DNA of 64,000 bases, taken from Cordilura impudica (lineage: Eukaryota; Arthropoda; Insecta; Diptera; Scathophagidae). Below the pieces are notes generated by a model that was not told the DNA's origin, did not search any database, and saw nothing but the letters and a program-made list of their open reading frames with translations. The stretch covers positions 191,890,575 to 191,954,574 of the forward strand of contig OY821521.1 of NCBI GenBank assembly GCA_963682025.1. The letters run 5' to 3'. Position numbers and translations under genes: made by a program. Below are positions 22,013 to 32,033 of this stretch, piece after piece (the first letter of the stretch is position 1; each line of letters starts with the position of its first letter).

Positions 22013-22781
22013 TACCCTATACCACTATGTGGTTGGGTATAATGACTCTGTGCTGCTGTTTGTAACTACCAAAAATATCTTTTATTATACCGATCGACTC
22101 AGAATCACTTACTGAGTCGCGATGTCCGTCCGTCCGTCTGTGTGTCCATGTAAAGCTTGTAATCAAACTACAGGTCGCAAATATGGATATATTTTGATGA
22201 AATTTGGTATGTAAGCTTTTATCGGCCATAGGATGAACGCTATTGAAATTGGTGAAATTCGGTTGATGTTGAGACCTCGTCCCCATACAAATGACCCCTA
22301 TGAAATCGACATAAATTGCCATAAGATCCAAATTATCATATAGATGTCAGTCAAATTGGGCATGTATGTGTTTATTATATCCGCTAATCAGTAATCCAAA
22401 AATAATCCCTTTAGGACAAATCTTCGTCATAGGCCCCATATAGAGGTGCTTCCCGATCTTAAATTAAATCTATCAAAAAACAAAAATATTGAACAGATTT
22501 TTCTCAAATTTGGTTTGTATATATTTTTTCAAAATGTAAGTGACTTTACCAAATATGGTCAGGATCGGTCCATTTTTCGACCTAGTCCCCATATAAATAT
22601 AGCACCCGATATGAACTTTTTCATATCTGCAGCCAAAAAAAATTAATAGCAATGTCACTCAAATTTGGTTTCTGCTCATTTTCTATATCTAATTAGTTGG
22701 ACCGAAGAGGTAGGGTCTCTAAACCATGGTATAGGGTATCGTATAGTCGTACCGACAGACCGACTATAATTTCTTACTTGT
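22013..22781 (+). mobile_element. DINE-like element, subfamily 2, full length
   Basis: Starts TTATACCCTATACCACTATG with a mirrored GGTTGGGTATA. It has 'GCGATGTCCGTCCGTCCGTC', blocks such as 'CTAGTCCCCATATAAATATA', and ends with GTCGTACCGACAGACCGAC then TTTCTTACTTG. It is related in layout to INE-1/DINE-1 but distinct in sequence from the elements at 3424-6510. Non-coding. Confidence 0.85.
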
Positions 22782-22913
22782 TAAGGATGATTAAGTGTGC
22801 GATTCAAATTGTTTTCTGTTATCACTTACGACTTGCAATAAGTATTGCTTTTCTTTAAATTTATATTATTATATTAATTTTGTATTTCATATTCTAGGTT
22901 ATAATATTGTGTT

Positions 22914-22970
22914 TAGAACACGATAGATGGTATCAAAGATTCGGCGTTGCCGAATTTAGCACCATTATTT
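22914..22970 (+). mobile_element. DINE-1 3' terminus
   Basis: Has the end hairpin ATTCGGC-GTT-GCCGAAT followed by TTAGCACCATTATTTG, matching the 3' ends at 4298 and 6510. It may be the far end of the fragment at 20330-20600. Confidence 0.65.
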
Positions 22971-23633
22971 GTTATACCCTATACCACTATGTGGTCAGAG
23001 TATGAGTTTGTGCTGATGTTTGTAACTACTAAAAATATTTGAACTAGACCCATCCTTTATGATTCTGAGTCGATCGGTAAGACTCAAAATCATTTTCTGA
23101 GTCGATTTAGCGATGTCCTTCCGTCCGTCTGTGTGTCCATGTAAACTTTTAAATCAAACTACCTTTAAATCAATTGATGAAAATTGGCGCATGTTCAGAC
23201 CTAGTCCCTATGCAAATGATCCCTATGAGATCGACTTTTATTTCCATAAGATCATAATTGTCTTATAGATCTCGGTCAAATTGGGTTTGTGTATGTTTAT
23301 TACAATTTCCCCATATAAAGCTGCTTCCTGATCTTCACTTCAACCTATCAAAAACAAAAATATTTCGCATATTTTTCTCAAATTTGGTTTGTATATGTTT
23401 TTCCAAAAAAATAAGCGTCTTTAAAAAAAATGGTCAGGATCGGTCCATTTTTCGACTTAGTCCCTATATAAATATAGCAACCGATATGAACTTTTTCATA
23501 TCTGCAGGCAAAAAAATAATAACAATGACACTCAAATTTGGTTTATACTTGTTTGCTATACCCAATTAGTTGGACTCAAGACCCCTTCTGTAAATACATG
23601 TTATCGGTTATCGTATAGTCGGTCTTACTTGTT
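22971..23633 (+). mobile_element. DINE-like element, subfamily 2
   Basis: A second copy with TTATACCCTATACCACTATG, the 'GCGATGTCCTTCCGTCCGTC' core and the end GTCGGTCTTACTTG. It inserted directly after the DINE-1 3' end at 22970, consistent with DINE elements targeting the ends of one another. Confidence 0.85.
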
Positions 23634-24584
23634 TTTTATTAATTAAATTTTTTTTCCAACTGTATCTATGGCAAATATTAGTTGCATAATTTCAGTTATC
23701 TAAAATTTTTTTTTACAAAATCTATACCCTTCTTTAAAAGGAAAAAAAAGGTGAAAAAATGCCAAAAAAAAAAAAAAAAAAAAAAAAAAGGACAAGTCCG
23801 CCTAAAAACACAAAATTTTATACGGATATGAAAACATTTTTAGACAATGAACTAAGAGAAATGTGAAATGACTAAGATTGGCAATTAGCGAATGACTAAT
23901 TAAATTTTTTAACCTTCTACTCAACACGTTTAGTCAGTATTTGCCATTGTAAAGGATAATAACCTGAACAAACTAATTTAACACACGACACGTCCTTAAT
24001 ACAAAACCTTAAAAGCAAACAACATTAACCTACATACACAGACACACACACACACACACACACATTGAAATTGTGTCTGTGTGCTTAATATCCTGTAAAT
24101 GTTGACTATTGTGTAGTGTATTCTAAAATTAAATACCAGAAGAACATGATGTAATCTTGTTTAAAACAAAAGGGAAACACGAAACCTTATTTAACAAATA
24201 ATTTGAAACGAAACGTAAGAGAACTTTTATAATTTTGGCATTTCAAAAATTAAGTTTAAAAATCAATAATATTATGGTAGCAATTTATTACCTTAACAAA
24301 AAAAAAAAAAAAACTGACCCAGAAAAAATACTCACATCATTGAGCAATTACCTAATTACAATTTCCGTTCAACACATAATAAATTTTAAAAAATTAAACA
24401 AAGTTCATACATACATACATACACACATACATATTACATATCAATTACATAAATTGGACGCATCAAAAGATATAGCAAAGAAAATGATTAAAATAAAACT
24501 ACGGAAGAGAGATACTCGTACATACAAAATTTTTTATGCCAGATCTTTAAAGTAATGATTTCGAAAAAATAATAAATAAGAAAA
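23634..24584. other. No gene; poly-A and (CA)n microsatellites
   Basis: A poly-A run near 23765-23789 and a (CA)n tract near 24035-24064. A 106-codon frame at 24235-24555 is rich in K/T/H repeats and is judged spurious. Nothing else recognised. Confidence 0.6.
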
Positions 24585-25362
24585 TTATAGTCGGTCCAGA
24601 CCGACTGTACAATAGCCTATACTTTTAGTTTACAGAAAGAAACGTAGGTCCAACTAGTTGAATATAGAAAATATGTAAGCATAAATCAAATTTGAGTGAT
24701 ATTGTTAAAAATTTGTTGCCTGTTGATATGAAAAAGTATATAGGGGGGTACTATTTTCATATGGGGACTAGGTCGAAAAATGGACCATATTTCGTAAAGT
24801 CATTTACTTTTTGCAAAAACATATACATACCAAATTTGAGAAAAATCTGTGCACCATTTTTGTTTTTTGTTTTTTTTATATAGATTTAAGTGAATATCGG
24901 GAAGCAGATTTATATGGGGGCTATGACAAAGAATTGTCTTACGGGATTTCTTTTTTGACTGCTAATTAATGGATGTAATGGAAATACACAAACCAAATTT
25001 GATAGAGATCTATATGGTAATTTGGATCTTAGGGCAATTTAAGTCGATCTCATAGAGGTCATTTGTTTGGGGACTAGGTCTAAACATGCACAGATTTTCA
25101 TCAATTTCAATACGGTTCATGCTTATATACAGAATTTCATCAAAATATATTCATATTTGCGGCCTTTAGTTTGATTATAAGGATTACATGGACACACAGA
25201 CAGACGGACGGACAGACAGACTGATTGACGGGCGGACAGAGAGACAAACGTACGGAAGCACGGACAGAAAGTGATTTTAAGTCGATCGGTATAATAAAAG
25301 GTGCGTCTTGGTCAGTTATTTTTGGTAGTTACAAACATCAGCACAAACTCATTAATAACAAG
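24585..25362 (-). mobile_element. DINE-like element, subfamily 2
   Basis: The mirror of 22013-22781. It begins with AGAAAATTATAGTCGGTCCA, has 'ACTAGGTCGAAAAATGGACC', and reaches 'GACAGACGGACGGACAGACA' near 25199. Its 5' end is shortened: the TATACCACTATGTGG part is missing. Confidence 0.85.
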
Positions 25363-25745
25363 TAAGAAAATTATAGTCGGTCTAGCCCGACTATACGATA
25401 CCATATACCATGGTTTAGAGACCCTATCTCTTCGGTCCAACTAATTGGATATAGCAAATAAGCATAAACCAAATTTGAGTGGCATTTTTATTAATTTTTT
25501 TCGCTGCAGATATGAAAAAGTTCATATCGGATACTATATTTATATGGGGACTAGATCGAAAAATGGACCGATCCTGACCATATTTGGTAAAGTCACTTAT
25601 ACTTTGAAAAAATATATACAAACCAAATTTGAGAAAAATCTGTGCAATATTTTTGTTTTTTGATAGATTTAAGTGAAGATCGGGAAGCAGCTCTATATGG
25701 GGCCTATGACTAAGAATTTTCCTATAGAGATTATTTTTGAACTAC
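25363..25745 (-). mobile_element. DINE-like element, subfamily 2, truncated
   Basis: Abuts the previous copy head-to-tail with another AGAAAATTATAGTCGGTCTA end. Only the 3' half remains before Tc1-like sequence begins near 25760. Confidence 0.85.
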
Positions 25746-25759
25746 TGATTTGTTGGTCA

Positions 25760-26905
25760 TCCATTATTTTTTACTACTGCTTTACAGCGCCGAGTCATGG
25801 AGTCAATTAAATATTTTGCCAATCTGAATTAACTGTCTTGTTTGCGTAATTTCGTGTCCGTATTTTTCGATCTACAATTTCCCATAGATTAAGATCTGGT
25901 GATTGGTCGGGATCATTGTCATGTTACAACTTCCAGACCAGGGGTATAGAGGTATATTACGTCATTTAGAATTTGCCTGTATCCAACTCCAGTTACAGTA
26001 TGAATTGAACACATTCCTTGGGTACCGAAAAGCAACCCTCTATCATAATATTTGCACTGCCCTGTTTTTTTTTTTTTGCAAATTCTAAGAAAATTAATTT
26101 TTTCATTCAATTATAAATATTTGTTGAACACACAGAAGATATTTAACTGGGTTTGTTAATAAATAATTTTATAAGAGCCTAAAGGTATGCTAATCATTTT
26201 TAGCCAATTCACAATTCAACAAAAATTTAATAAACATACACAGCATTGTATAGTTTTTTATTTGAAGCTTAAATAAGTGTTTTATGTATGTGTTAGTAGC
26301 AACTTTAAATCCATTTTACTCCAAAAAATGTTCCAGACGGTGCAAATCTGTAAATATGGTGGACAGCTAAAAAGAAATATCTTTAAAATTGGATATATCT
26401 GGTCAAAATCGGTTGGTAACTAAAATTTTTATACCGTTCACAAGAAATCGCCTTGCCTATTAATATTAAAGATATTTTGGTTCTAGTCTTTTTCCCTTCG
26501 TGACCTCTTAAATTAAACTTGGACGCTTCGGAAAAGAGAACAGAATTTCAATTTCGTTTGTGCAGTTCAAGATCTGCCTCAATTGCTCGTCGGGTAACAA
26601 TTCGAACACATATTTTTAGTTTCAGATTAATAATGACGTCTTTAGGTAGCATTTTTTTTTTTGGCATTTTTAAACTCTCTTTATTATTATATTCTCCTGT
26701 GTTTGACTCGTTTTAGGGGGGCCTGCCGCCTAAATATTGAGTCGTCACCGTACCTCTTTCACGATATTTCTTGATAATTTTTTAAATTATGGATTTATTC
26801 AGAGAATATTTCTCACAAATTTTCTTTAGCTTAAGACCAGCAGTAAAATCATTTATTATTCTGGTATTTAACGCTTCACAAAACATTATTCTTGGCATTA
26901 TTTTA
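25760..26905 (-). pseudogene. Tc1-like transposase (family B), split by a Helitron
   Basis: Minus-strand frames give an N-terminal 'PRIMFCEALNTRIINDFTAG' then 'LKKICEKYSLNKSII' near 26900-26790. After that come 'TTQYLGGRPP', 'INLKLKICVRIVTRRAIEAD' and 'FSEASKFNLRGHEG', where the usual catalytic Asp of FSDESKFN reads Glu-Ala. On the other side of a Helitron remnant (26155-26472), the frames give 'GMCSIHTVTGVGYRQILND' and 'DPDQSPDLNLWEIVDRKIR'. Many stops are present. It is the same family as 43078-43952. Confidence 0.8.
26155..26472 (-). mobile_element. Helitron H1 remnant inside Tc1-like element
   Basis: Carries the H1 interior ('GAGCCTAAAGGTATGCTAAT', 'CAGCTAAAAAGAAATATCTT') and the 5' end TATTAATATTAAAGA, but lacks the 3' hairpin and CTAG. 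It belongs to a diverged subgroup shared with 26919-27583. Confidence 0.8.
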
Positions 26906-27160
26906 TAATAATTAATTACTAGCAGATCCCAGCCCTCAAAATTCAAGTGCAAATTCTAGGAAATTTTATTTTTTCATTTAATAAAAAAATTTGTAAGAGC
27001 CTAAAGGTATGTTAATCAATTTTCGCCAATTCACAATTCAACCCTTTTTAAATAAAATTCATTAAATTTCATTATAAATATTTGTTGAACATGCAGACGA
27101 TTTATAAATGGGTTTGTTAATAAATAATTTTAAAAGAGCCTAAAGGTATGCTAATCAATT

Positions 27161-27316
27161 AAATAAGTGATCAGGCTCGAGGTCTGTGTTTATAATACTT
27201 TATTTTTTTATTTTCAATATTTCGCCTACCATCGGCAAGCATCATCAGGAAATAAAACAACGAGTAACAATAATCTAAAAATTATTTTATGACCTTATGG
27301 CCTGACCTCTAACATT
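27161..27316 (-). mobile_element. 156-bp insertion with hammerhead-like core
   Basis: Flanked by an 11-bp direct repeat GCTAATCAATT (27150-27160 and 27317-27327). These bases occur once in other H1 copies, so they are a target duplication of the kind left by target-primed or Penelope-like retrotransposition. The minus strand contains CTGATGA, a 7-bp stem and GAAA (27220-27248). Non-coding. Confidence 0.6.
27220..27248 (-). ncRNA. Hammerhead-ribozyme-like core (partial)
   Basis: On the minus strand, CTGATGA, one T, GCTTGCC-GAT-GGTAGGC (a seven-pair stem with G-T pairs) and GAAA follow in the order of a hammerhead catalytic core. A weak stem III can be drawn with the A/T-rich text that follows. 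I could not find a convincing stem I, and the extra T before stem II is unusual. Activity is uncertain. Confidence 0.3.
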
Positions 27317-27689
27317 GCTAATCAATTTTGGCCAATTCACAATTCAATACAGGGCTCTTGATATTTATAATAAAGACACACAGTATGTGCTTCATGTATG
27401 TGCTAGTAGCAACTTTAAATGAACATTACTCCAAAAAAATGTTCCAGACGGTGCAAATCTGTAAATCTGGAGGACAGCTAAAAAGAAATACCTTTCAAAT
27501 GAGGTACGTTTGGTCAAAATCGGTTTTTAAATAAAGTTTTTACATCGGTATCAAAAAATCGCCTTGGTTATTAAAATTTTAGATGAGATTAAAATATTGA
27601 AAAATACAGAAACTATAAATATTAAAATAACGATTAATATTATATACATTTTCTTTCATATCATCTTTTATTTTTATTGTTTTAATCAA

Positions 27690-27930
27690 CTCTGCTACAG
27701 AAGTATAAAAGTTTCCATTGTTTTGTCATCACTAAAAACACTTTTTTCCATTATCTATATATGTATTTTTTCAATTGTACGTTTTATAACAAATTTGTTA
27801 TCTTCCGAAAGAAAACATACGAAAGAGTAATTTCGCAAAAAAATATATAATATTAGGACTTAACGCGAAATTATTATAAAATTTAGAATTTCTAAAAGTT
27901 TTCAATGTATTATCACCCACTGTATGTCCC
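27690..27930. mobile_element. Tc1-like family B 3' terminal fragment
   Basis: Contains both direct repeats of the family-B end: 'AAAAGTTTCCATTGTTTTGT' near 27708 and a diverged 'AAAAGTTTTCAATGTATTAT' near 27894. They match the end at 43795-43952. No coding sequence. Confidence 0.65.
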
Positions 27931-28017
27931 CAAATAAAATCTGTGTCTCCAAATAAAATAACTGAAAATTTTGATGTTTTCATATATAGTACAAAATAAT
28001 CTAACCCATAAAAACAA

Positions 28018-28446
28018 TGTTTTTATTAAAACTCTTTCTTTCCTTATGCATATGAGTCCTGAATCTCTCCGTGACTGCGTGACTTTGCGTGACTATTTTA
28101 AAATTAATCTGTGGTCACAGCAAGTCTATGGACCAAGTTTCAGATTGATTGGATGAGGGGAAATGGCGTTTAAATCACTCCGTGACTGTGCGTGACTATG
28201 CGTGACTGTGCGTAACTATGTCAAAGTTAATCTTTTTTACAGCAAGTGTATGGACCAAGTTTCAGATGGATTGGATGAGGGAAATGACATTTAGATCACT
28301 CCGTGACTGTGCGTGAATATGCCTGATGGTGCGTGACTACCCTAAAATTAATCTATAGTCACGACAAGACTATGGGCCAAGTTTTAGATCAATCAACGAC
28401 AGACAGACAGAGAGTATGAGTTAAAAGAAAGAGTTTAATAAAAATT
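28018..28446 (+). mobile_element. MITE family M2, copy B
   Basis: Inverted ends TTTTATTAAAACTCTTTCTT and AAAGAAAGAGTTTAATAAAA. The interior has about three copies of a unit of roughly 115 bp with GTGACTGTGCGTGACTATGC. It is the reverse counterpart of 8207-8645. Non-coding. Confidence 0.75.
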
Positions 28447-29522
28447 AAGCATGTTTCTACATGCCTTTGACTTGGTTAGACAGGTCTTCCAATTCCTGAT
28501 CTTGTGATACGAAATTCGTGCATTGCTATGGAGCAAATATGAAAAAACTAAAAACGAAATAAATGTGTTTTTTTTAAACACCCTTTTTCCCCATAAATAT
28601 GAGATTGGGTAGCTACAAAAAATACAAAAAAATTCTATAAAGAAATTTACATCATTTATTACCTTAAACTTGCTAAAGGTGAATAATGTTTAAAATATAA
28701 AAACAAGTAAATATTTTTCACCTCTTTCGCCTCTTTCGTCGGTTTTATCGCTTTTTAATATCGTACATTTCAGGCCAAAAAATTATTAAAAATTAATTTA
28801 TCAATGACTATTTTGAAAGAAGGTTATTTTGAATTTCAAATTATAAATGACAATGAAAGAATTACCAAAATGATCATAATATATTTTAGGCCCGAACTTT
28901 CAAATATGGAACAAGAGAAAATTTTTGTTAAGTAATTAAAAAAAAAACTGGTTTTTCAATAGAGCAGCCTATTACATATTTGATGCTTTATCAACTGAGG
29001 AATTTTGTGTCGGTGTACATAACAACGGATACATTTTTTTATGTACTTATACACCCATACCAATATTCACCAGTGCCTGACCATCATTATTCACCTATTT
29101 TTTTATTACATCAAATGACTAACAACCAAAAAAAAAAGTTTTTAAATCACTTCAACGATTTATTTAAATGTTTGGTGGTTGTTATGTCAACAAAAGAAAT
29201 TCCAATCATTGTTTGGGATGTAGAAGAGAGAAATAGACGAATTAAAAATTAAACGTAATAAACTTTGAGTAGTTTGTTTATCGTTATATTCGTATAAAAT
29301 GACGATTAATTAACAAGACCATTGACGTAATTTGTTTTATAAATATGATAACGTCACTAGCAGGTAAGACTTAACATAATTTGTAACAAGATAAATATTT
29401 TTGTAACTTGAATGGTATTTTTTTTTAGCGAAACAAGCAAATTCTTTAAAAAAAAATTGTTATTTGATAACTTTACTTTAATTTCCAAGAACATTGAAAT
29501 AAACTTGAAAATGTATTTATGT
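28447..29522. other. No recognised gene
   Basis: Two neighbouring open stretches are slightly better than background: 28769-28936 ('MTILKEGYFEFQIINDNERI') and 28980-29252. An AG acceptor-like tract precedes each, but the gap between them (about 32 bp) is too short for a normal intron. No domain is recognised. Confidence 0.4.
28980..29252 (+). CDS. Unrecognised 90-codon open frame
   Basis: Begins MMLYQLRNFVSVYITTDTFF and ends in KEIPIIVWDVEERNRRIKN. It has no signal peptide, membrane segment or motif that I can name. It could be an eroded exon of a host or transposon gene; a chance frame is equally possible. Confidence 0.15.
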   Translation: MMLYQLRNFVSVYITTDTFFYVLIHPYQYSPVPDHHYSPIFLLHQMTNNQKKKFLNHFNDLFKCLVVVMSTKEIPIIVWDVEERNRRIKN

Positions 29523-29696
29523 CAGGGTTGGCATGATTTAATCATTTTGATTTAAATCATGATTTAAATCATGATTTAATCAAATGATTTTTTCGATAAA
29601 AATCAGTGATTTAATCAAATATATTTATTTTTTTTTTTTTCACAAAAATATATTTTTTTTACAGAAATTAACAAAAAACAAACAAATATATACATG

Positions 29697-31494
29697 TTAA
29701 AGACAGGAATCGTTGACATCTGAGAAATCAATATCATTATTATAATGCTTAAACAAAAACACCAGCTTTCCAGCTTTTTGAATTCCCAGTCGGTTTCTTA
29801 ATTTACTATGAACAATGCCAAATGTAGAAAACACTCTTTCGACAGCAGCTGAAGAAGCTATCGCCCCAAACAATTGCTTAACAATTGGAAAAATCGTAGA
29901 GTATTCTACTTCGGTAAATATGTTCTTCTGTGAAATCCACCACTCTAATGGTGTTACATTTTTTAACACTGCTGGTACGAACATCATACTTTGGAATGGT
30001 TTTGATTTTGACTTAAGTTTTACTATCAATGGTAGCAAAACTGAACCATCATAGTGATTTTGTGCTTCCTCCAACGCACTTTCTTCTTCTATATCTGTAA
30101 GTGTGAATTCTGTTTGGGTTGGGTCTAATAAAAATGCCAAAAAGTGACTGGGAGTCATTGCTTGTTGATACCTCTTTTGAAACTTCGACATTTGGCTGAT
30201 ATTTATATCAGCATCATCAAATTTAGCTTCAAGTTTCTTCCAAGCCGTTACCGCTGTAGACAGATTTGCATTATTCCTTTGTAAAGTATCCAGTGCTACA
30301 GATATTGGCTTCAAAATTAAGAGAAAATCTTCCACTGATCGCTTTATGACCATGTTTTCAACTTTTGTCCTAATATCAGAATCGATAACGTCCCTATTTT
30401 CTTCACACACTTTCAGTAGCTTCTGCCACTCCGACAAAAAAACTTCGAAACAGTCAGATACAGTATTCCAACGAACATCTTTTGGCAGCACTAATGCTCT
30501 ACCTCCTTCTGCTTTGTACAATGCGCTAGCTGCATGATTGTTTCGGAAGTATTTAACTATTTGCACTACGTGTTCCTTGATAATGCCAATTTCGAAATCT
30601 TTGGAAAGTAAGTTCAACAAGTGTGCTGAACAGCCGTATGTGATTATGTCGCTTTTTTTTAAATCGTTCCGCATTTTAGCCATATTGTAAGCGTTGTCGG
30701 TGACCAAACTTGCCACATTGCAATTGTACTGAGACTTCAATTTTTTTATTAAAACTTCACAAATTTCAGTAAGATATTCACCAGTGTGCGGTTTTCCTGT
30801 TGTATCCACCGATTCAAAGAGGATCACTTCACTTTGCTCAGTAGTAATAGCAGCACAAATTACCGGTTCATTATGAACGTTTGACCAACCGTCAACAGAC
30901 ATATTGACAAAACTATCAAATAGCTTAGAGAAGCACTGTTCTCTTTCTTCATGGTATATTTCATCCAATAATTTGCCTGAGATATCCTTCCGAGATGGGG
31001 GGATATAACCTGGACGCAATAATGAAAGAGCTTTTTTTACTTGTGGATGTTCGATAGATCTGAAACTACAGTTGGTGGCAAACATAGACCTTGCTATTTG
31101 TAGGTCAAGCTTTTTTTTCATAAATGTGGGCGTTTTTACAATAAACGGACTTAAACTATTTCCAGATAGCTCCTTTTTTTTAAGAGATGGTGCCGCGCAT
31201 TCGTCGCCTTTACCAGAAGAACATACAGAGGTGGTAGGTTCAGAAGGTGGCGCAGATTCTGAAAAATAAATATTTTTTATTCCAAAAATACAATGGTGAA
31301 AACTGCATTAACTTACCTGTAACTTCATCATCGTCATCCGGAATATTATTTTTGCATTTTTCATAATGGCTTTTCATCCGCTTCACCAAACCTTGCATTT
31401 CTTTTTTACAATTTTTGCATATCGCTCGACAGCCAGTTTTAGAAGTCTGTTTTATTGTGAAATGCTCCCAAATCACATCCTTATAGCGAGGCAT
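29697..31494 (-). CDS. hAT transposase with BED finger, two exons
   Basis: Coding joins 31494-31317 to 31258-29697 (580 codons with stop) over a 58-bp intron with GTAAGT donor and TTTTTCAG acceptor. The splice restores one frame through 'EVTESAPPSE'. Residues 1-50 form a BED zinc finger (W..F, CRAICKNC, then H and C). Next is the DDE fold: Asp182 in 'SVDGW', Asp247 in 'LVTDNAYN', the CxxH motif at 269-272 ('CSAHLLNLL') and 'RW' at 322-323. The C-terminal hAT dimerisation region carries Glu533 in 'SSAAVERVFSTFG'. The first two Asp positions and the CxxH spacing agree closely with Hermes. The protein would excise and insert elements with CAGGGTTGG ends, acting in the nucleus. Nothing essential appears missing. 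Host domestication is unlikely because the TIRs and target duplication are intact. Confidence 0.94.
31259..31316 (-). other. Intron of hAT transposase
   Basis: 58 bp, GT...AG, with the pyrimidine tract TATTTATTTTTCAG. The size is normal for short fly introns. Reading through it gives an early stop after about 85 codons. Confidence 0.9.
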
Positions 31495-32033
31495 CTTTGT
31501 AAATATTAAATTAATTTATTCAAGCACACCGCACAACAATATCAACAGGCAACAAAAATAAACGATTCTTACTATCGTTCAACACAGTCGTTCGCTTTTC
31601 AGAACGCACATTCTTTCTTTTCTTTCATCAAATACGCAAAGTTTACAAAACCGGGATTCCCCATTTCTTTTACAGCCAGTTTTATCTCAAAATATAATTA
31701 AACTCAGAGTTGCCACTGTGGTAAAAATCCACCAAAGTTGGTGGAAAACTTTTAGTTTGGTAGAGACATGGATTATTTTTCGGTATGGTCGATTTTTTTT
31801 TGAGGAAAGTTGTAGCAAAATCGAAAAAATCAAAAAAATCCAAAAAATCGCAAAAAATCACAATTTTGTATGGATTTTTTGAAAAAATCTGATTTTTTGA
31901 TTTTTTCCGAAAAAATCATGATTTTTTCCAACCCTGATTTATGTATAATTGAATGTAAATAAATTTTATGATTGGATATAATGATATATGAAATTATAAT
32001 GACTCTACGACCGAGGTTTTGGGAAGACAGTTA

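Larger units (their letters stand above)
26919..27583 (-). mobile_element. Helitron H1 variant with internal insertion
   Basis: Starts CTAGCAGATCCCAGC with a decayed hairpin and ends AATTTTAGA before T. An internal partial duplication repeats the GAGCCTAAAGGTATG block. Inside it, 27161-27316 is a foreign insertion flanked by GCTAATCAATT repeats. Non-coding. Confidence 0.8.
29523..31936 (-). mobile_element. Apparently intact hAT transposon
   Basis: 2414 bp bounded by CAGGGTTGG on the left and CCAACCCTG on the right, and flanked by a perfect 8-bp target duplication ATTTATGT (29515-29522 and 31937-31944). CAG...CTG ends and 8-bp duplications are hallmarks of hAT elements. Subterminal regions are rich in ATGATTT/AAATCAT repeats on both sides, likely transposase-binding sites. 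The interior encodes a complete spliced transposase with no stop or frameshift. No second gene is present. Confidence 0.96.

Noticed and set aside
24235..24555. 106-codon plus-strand frame
   Set aside because: Low-complexity lysine and histidine/threonine runs from poly-A and CATA microsatellite; no domain.
27240..27316. Complete hammerhead ribozyme
   Set aside because: Only the CTGATGA-stem-GAAA core is convincing; stem I is not supported, so a full ribozyme call was not made.
29815..31269. Plus-strand frames opposite the hAT gene
   Set aside because: They are antisense shadows of the transposase exons.
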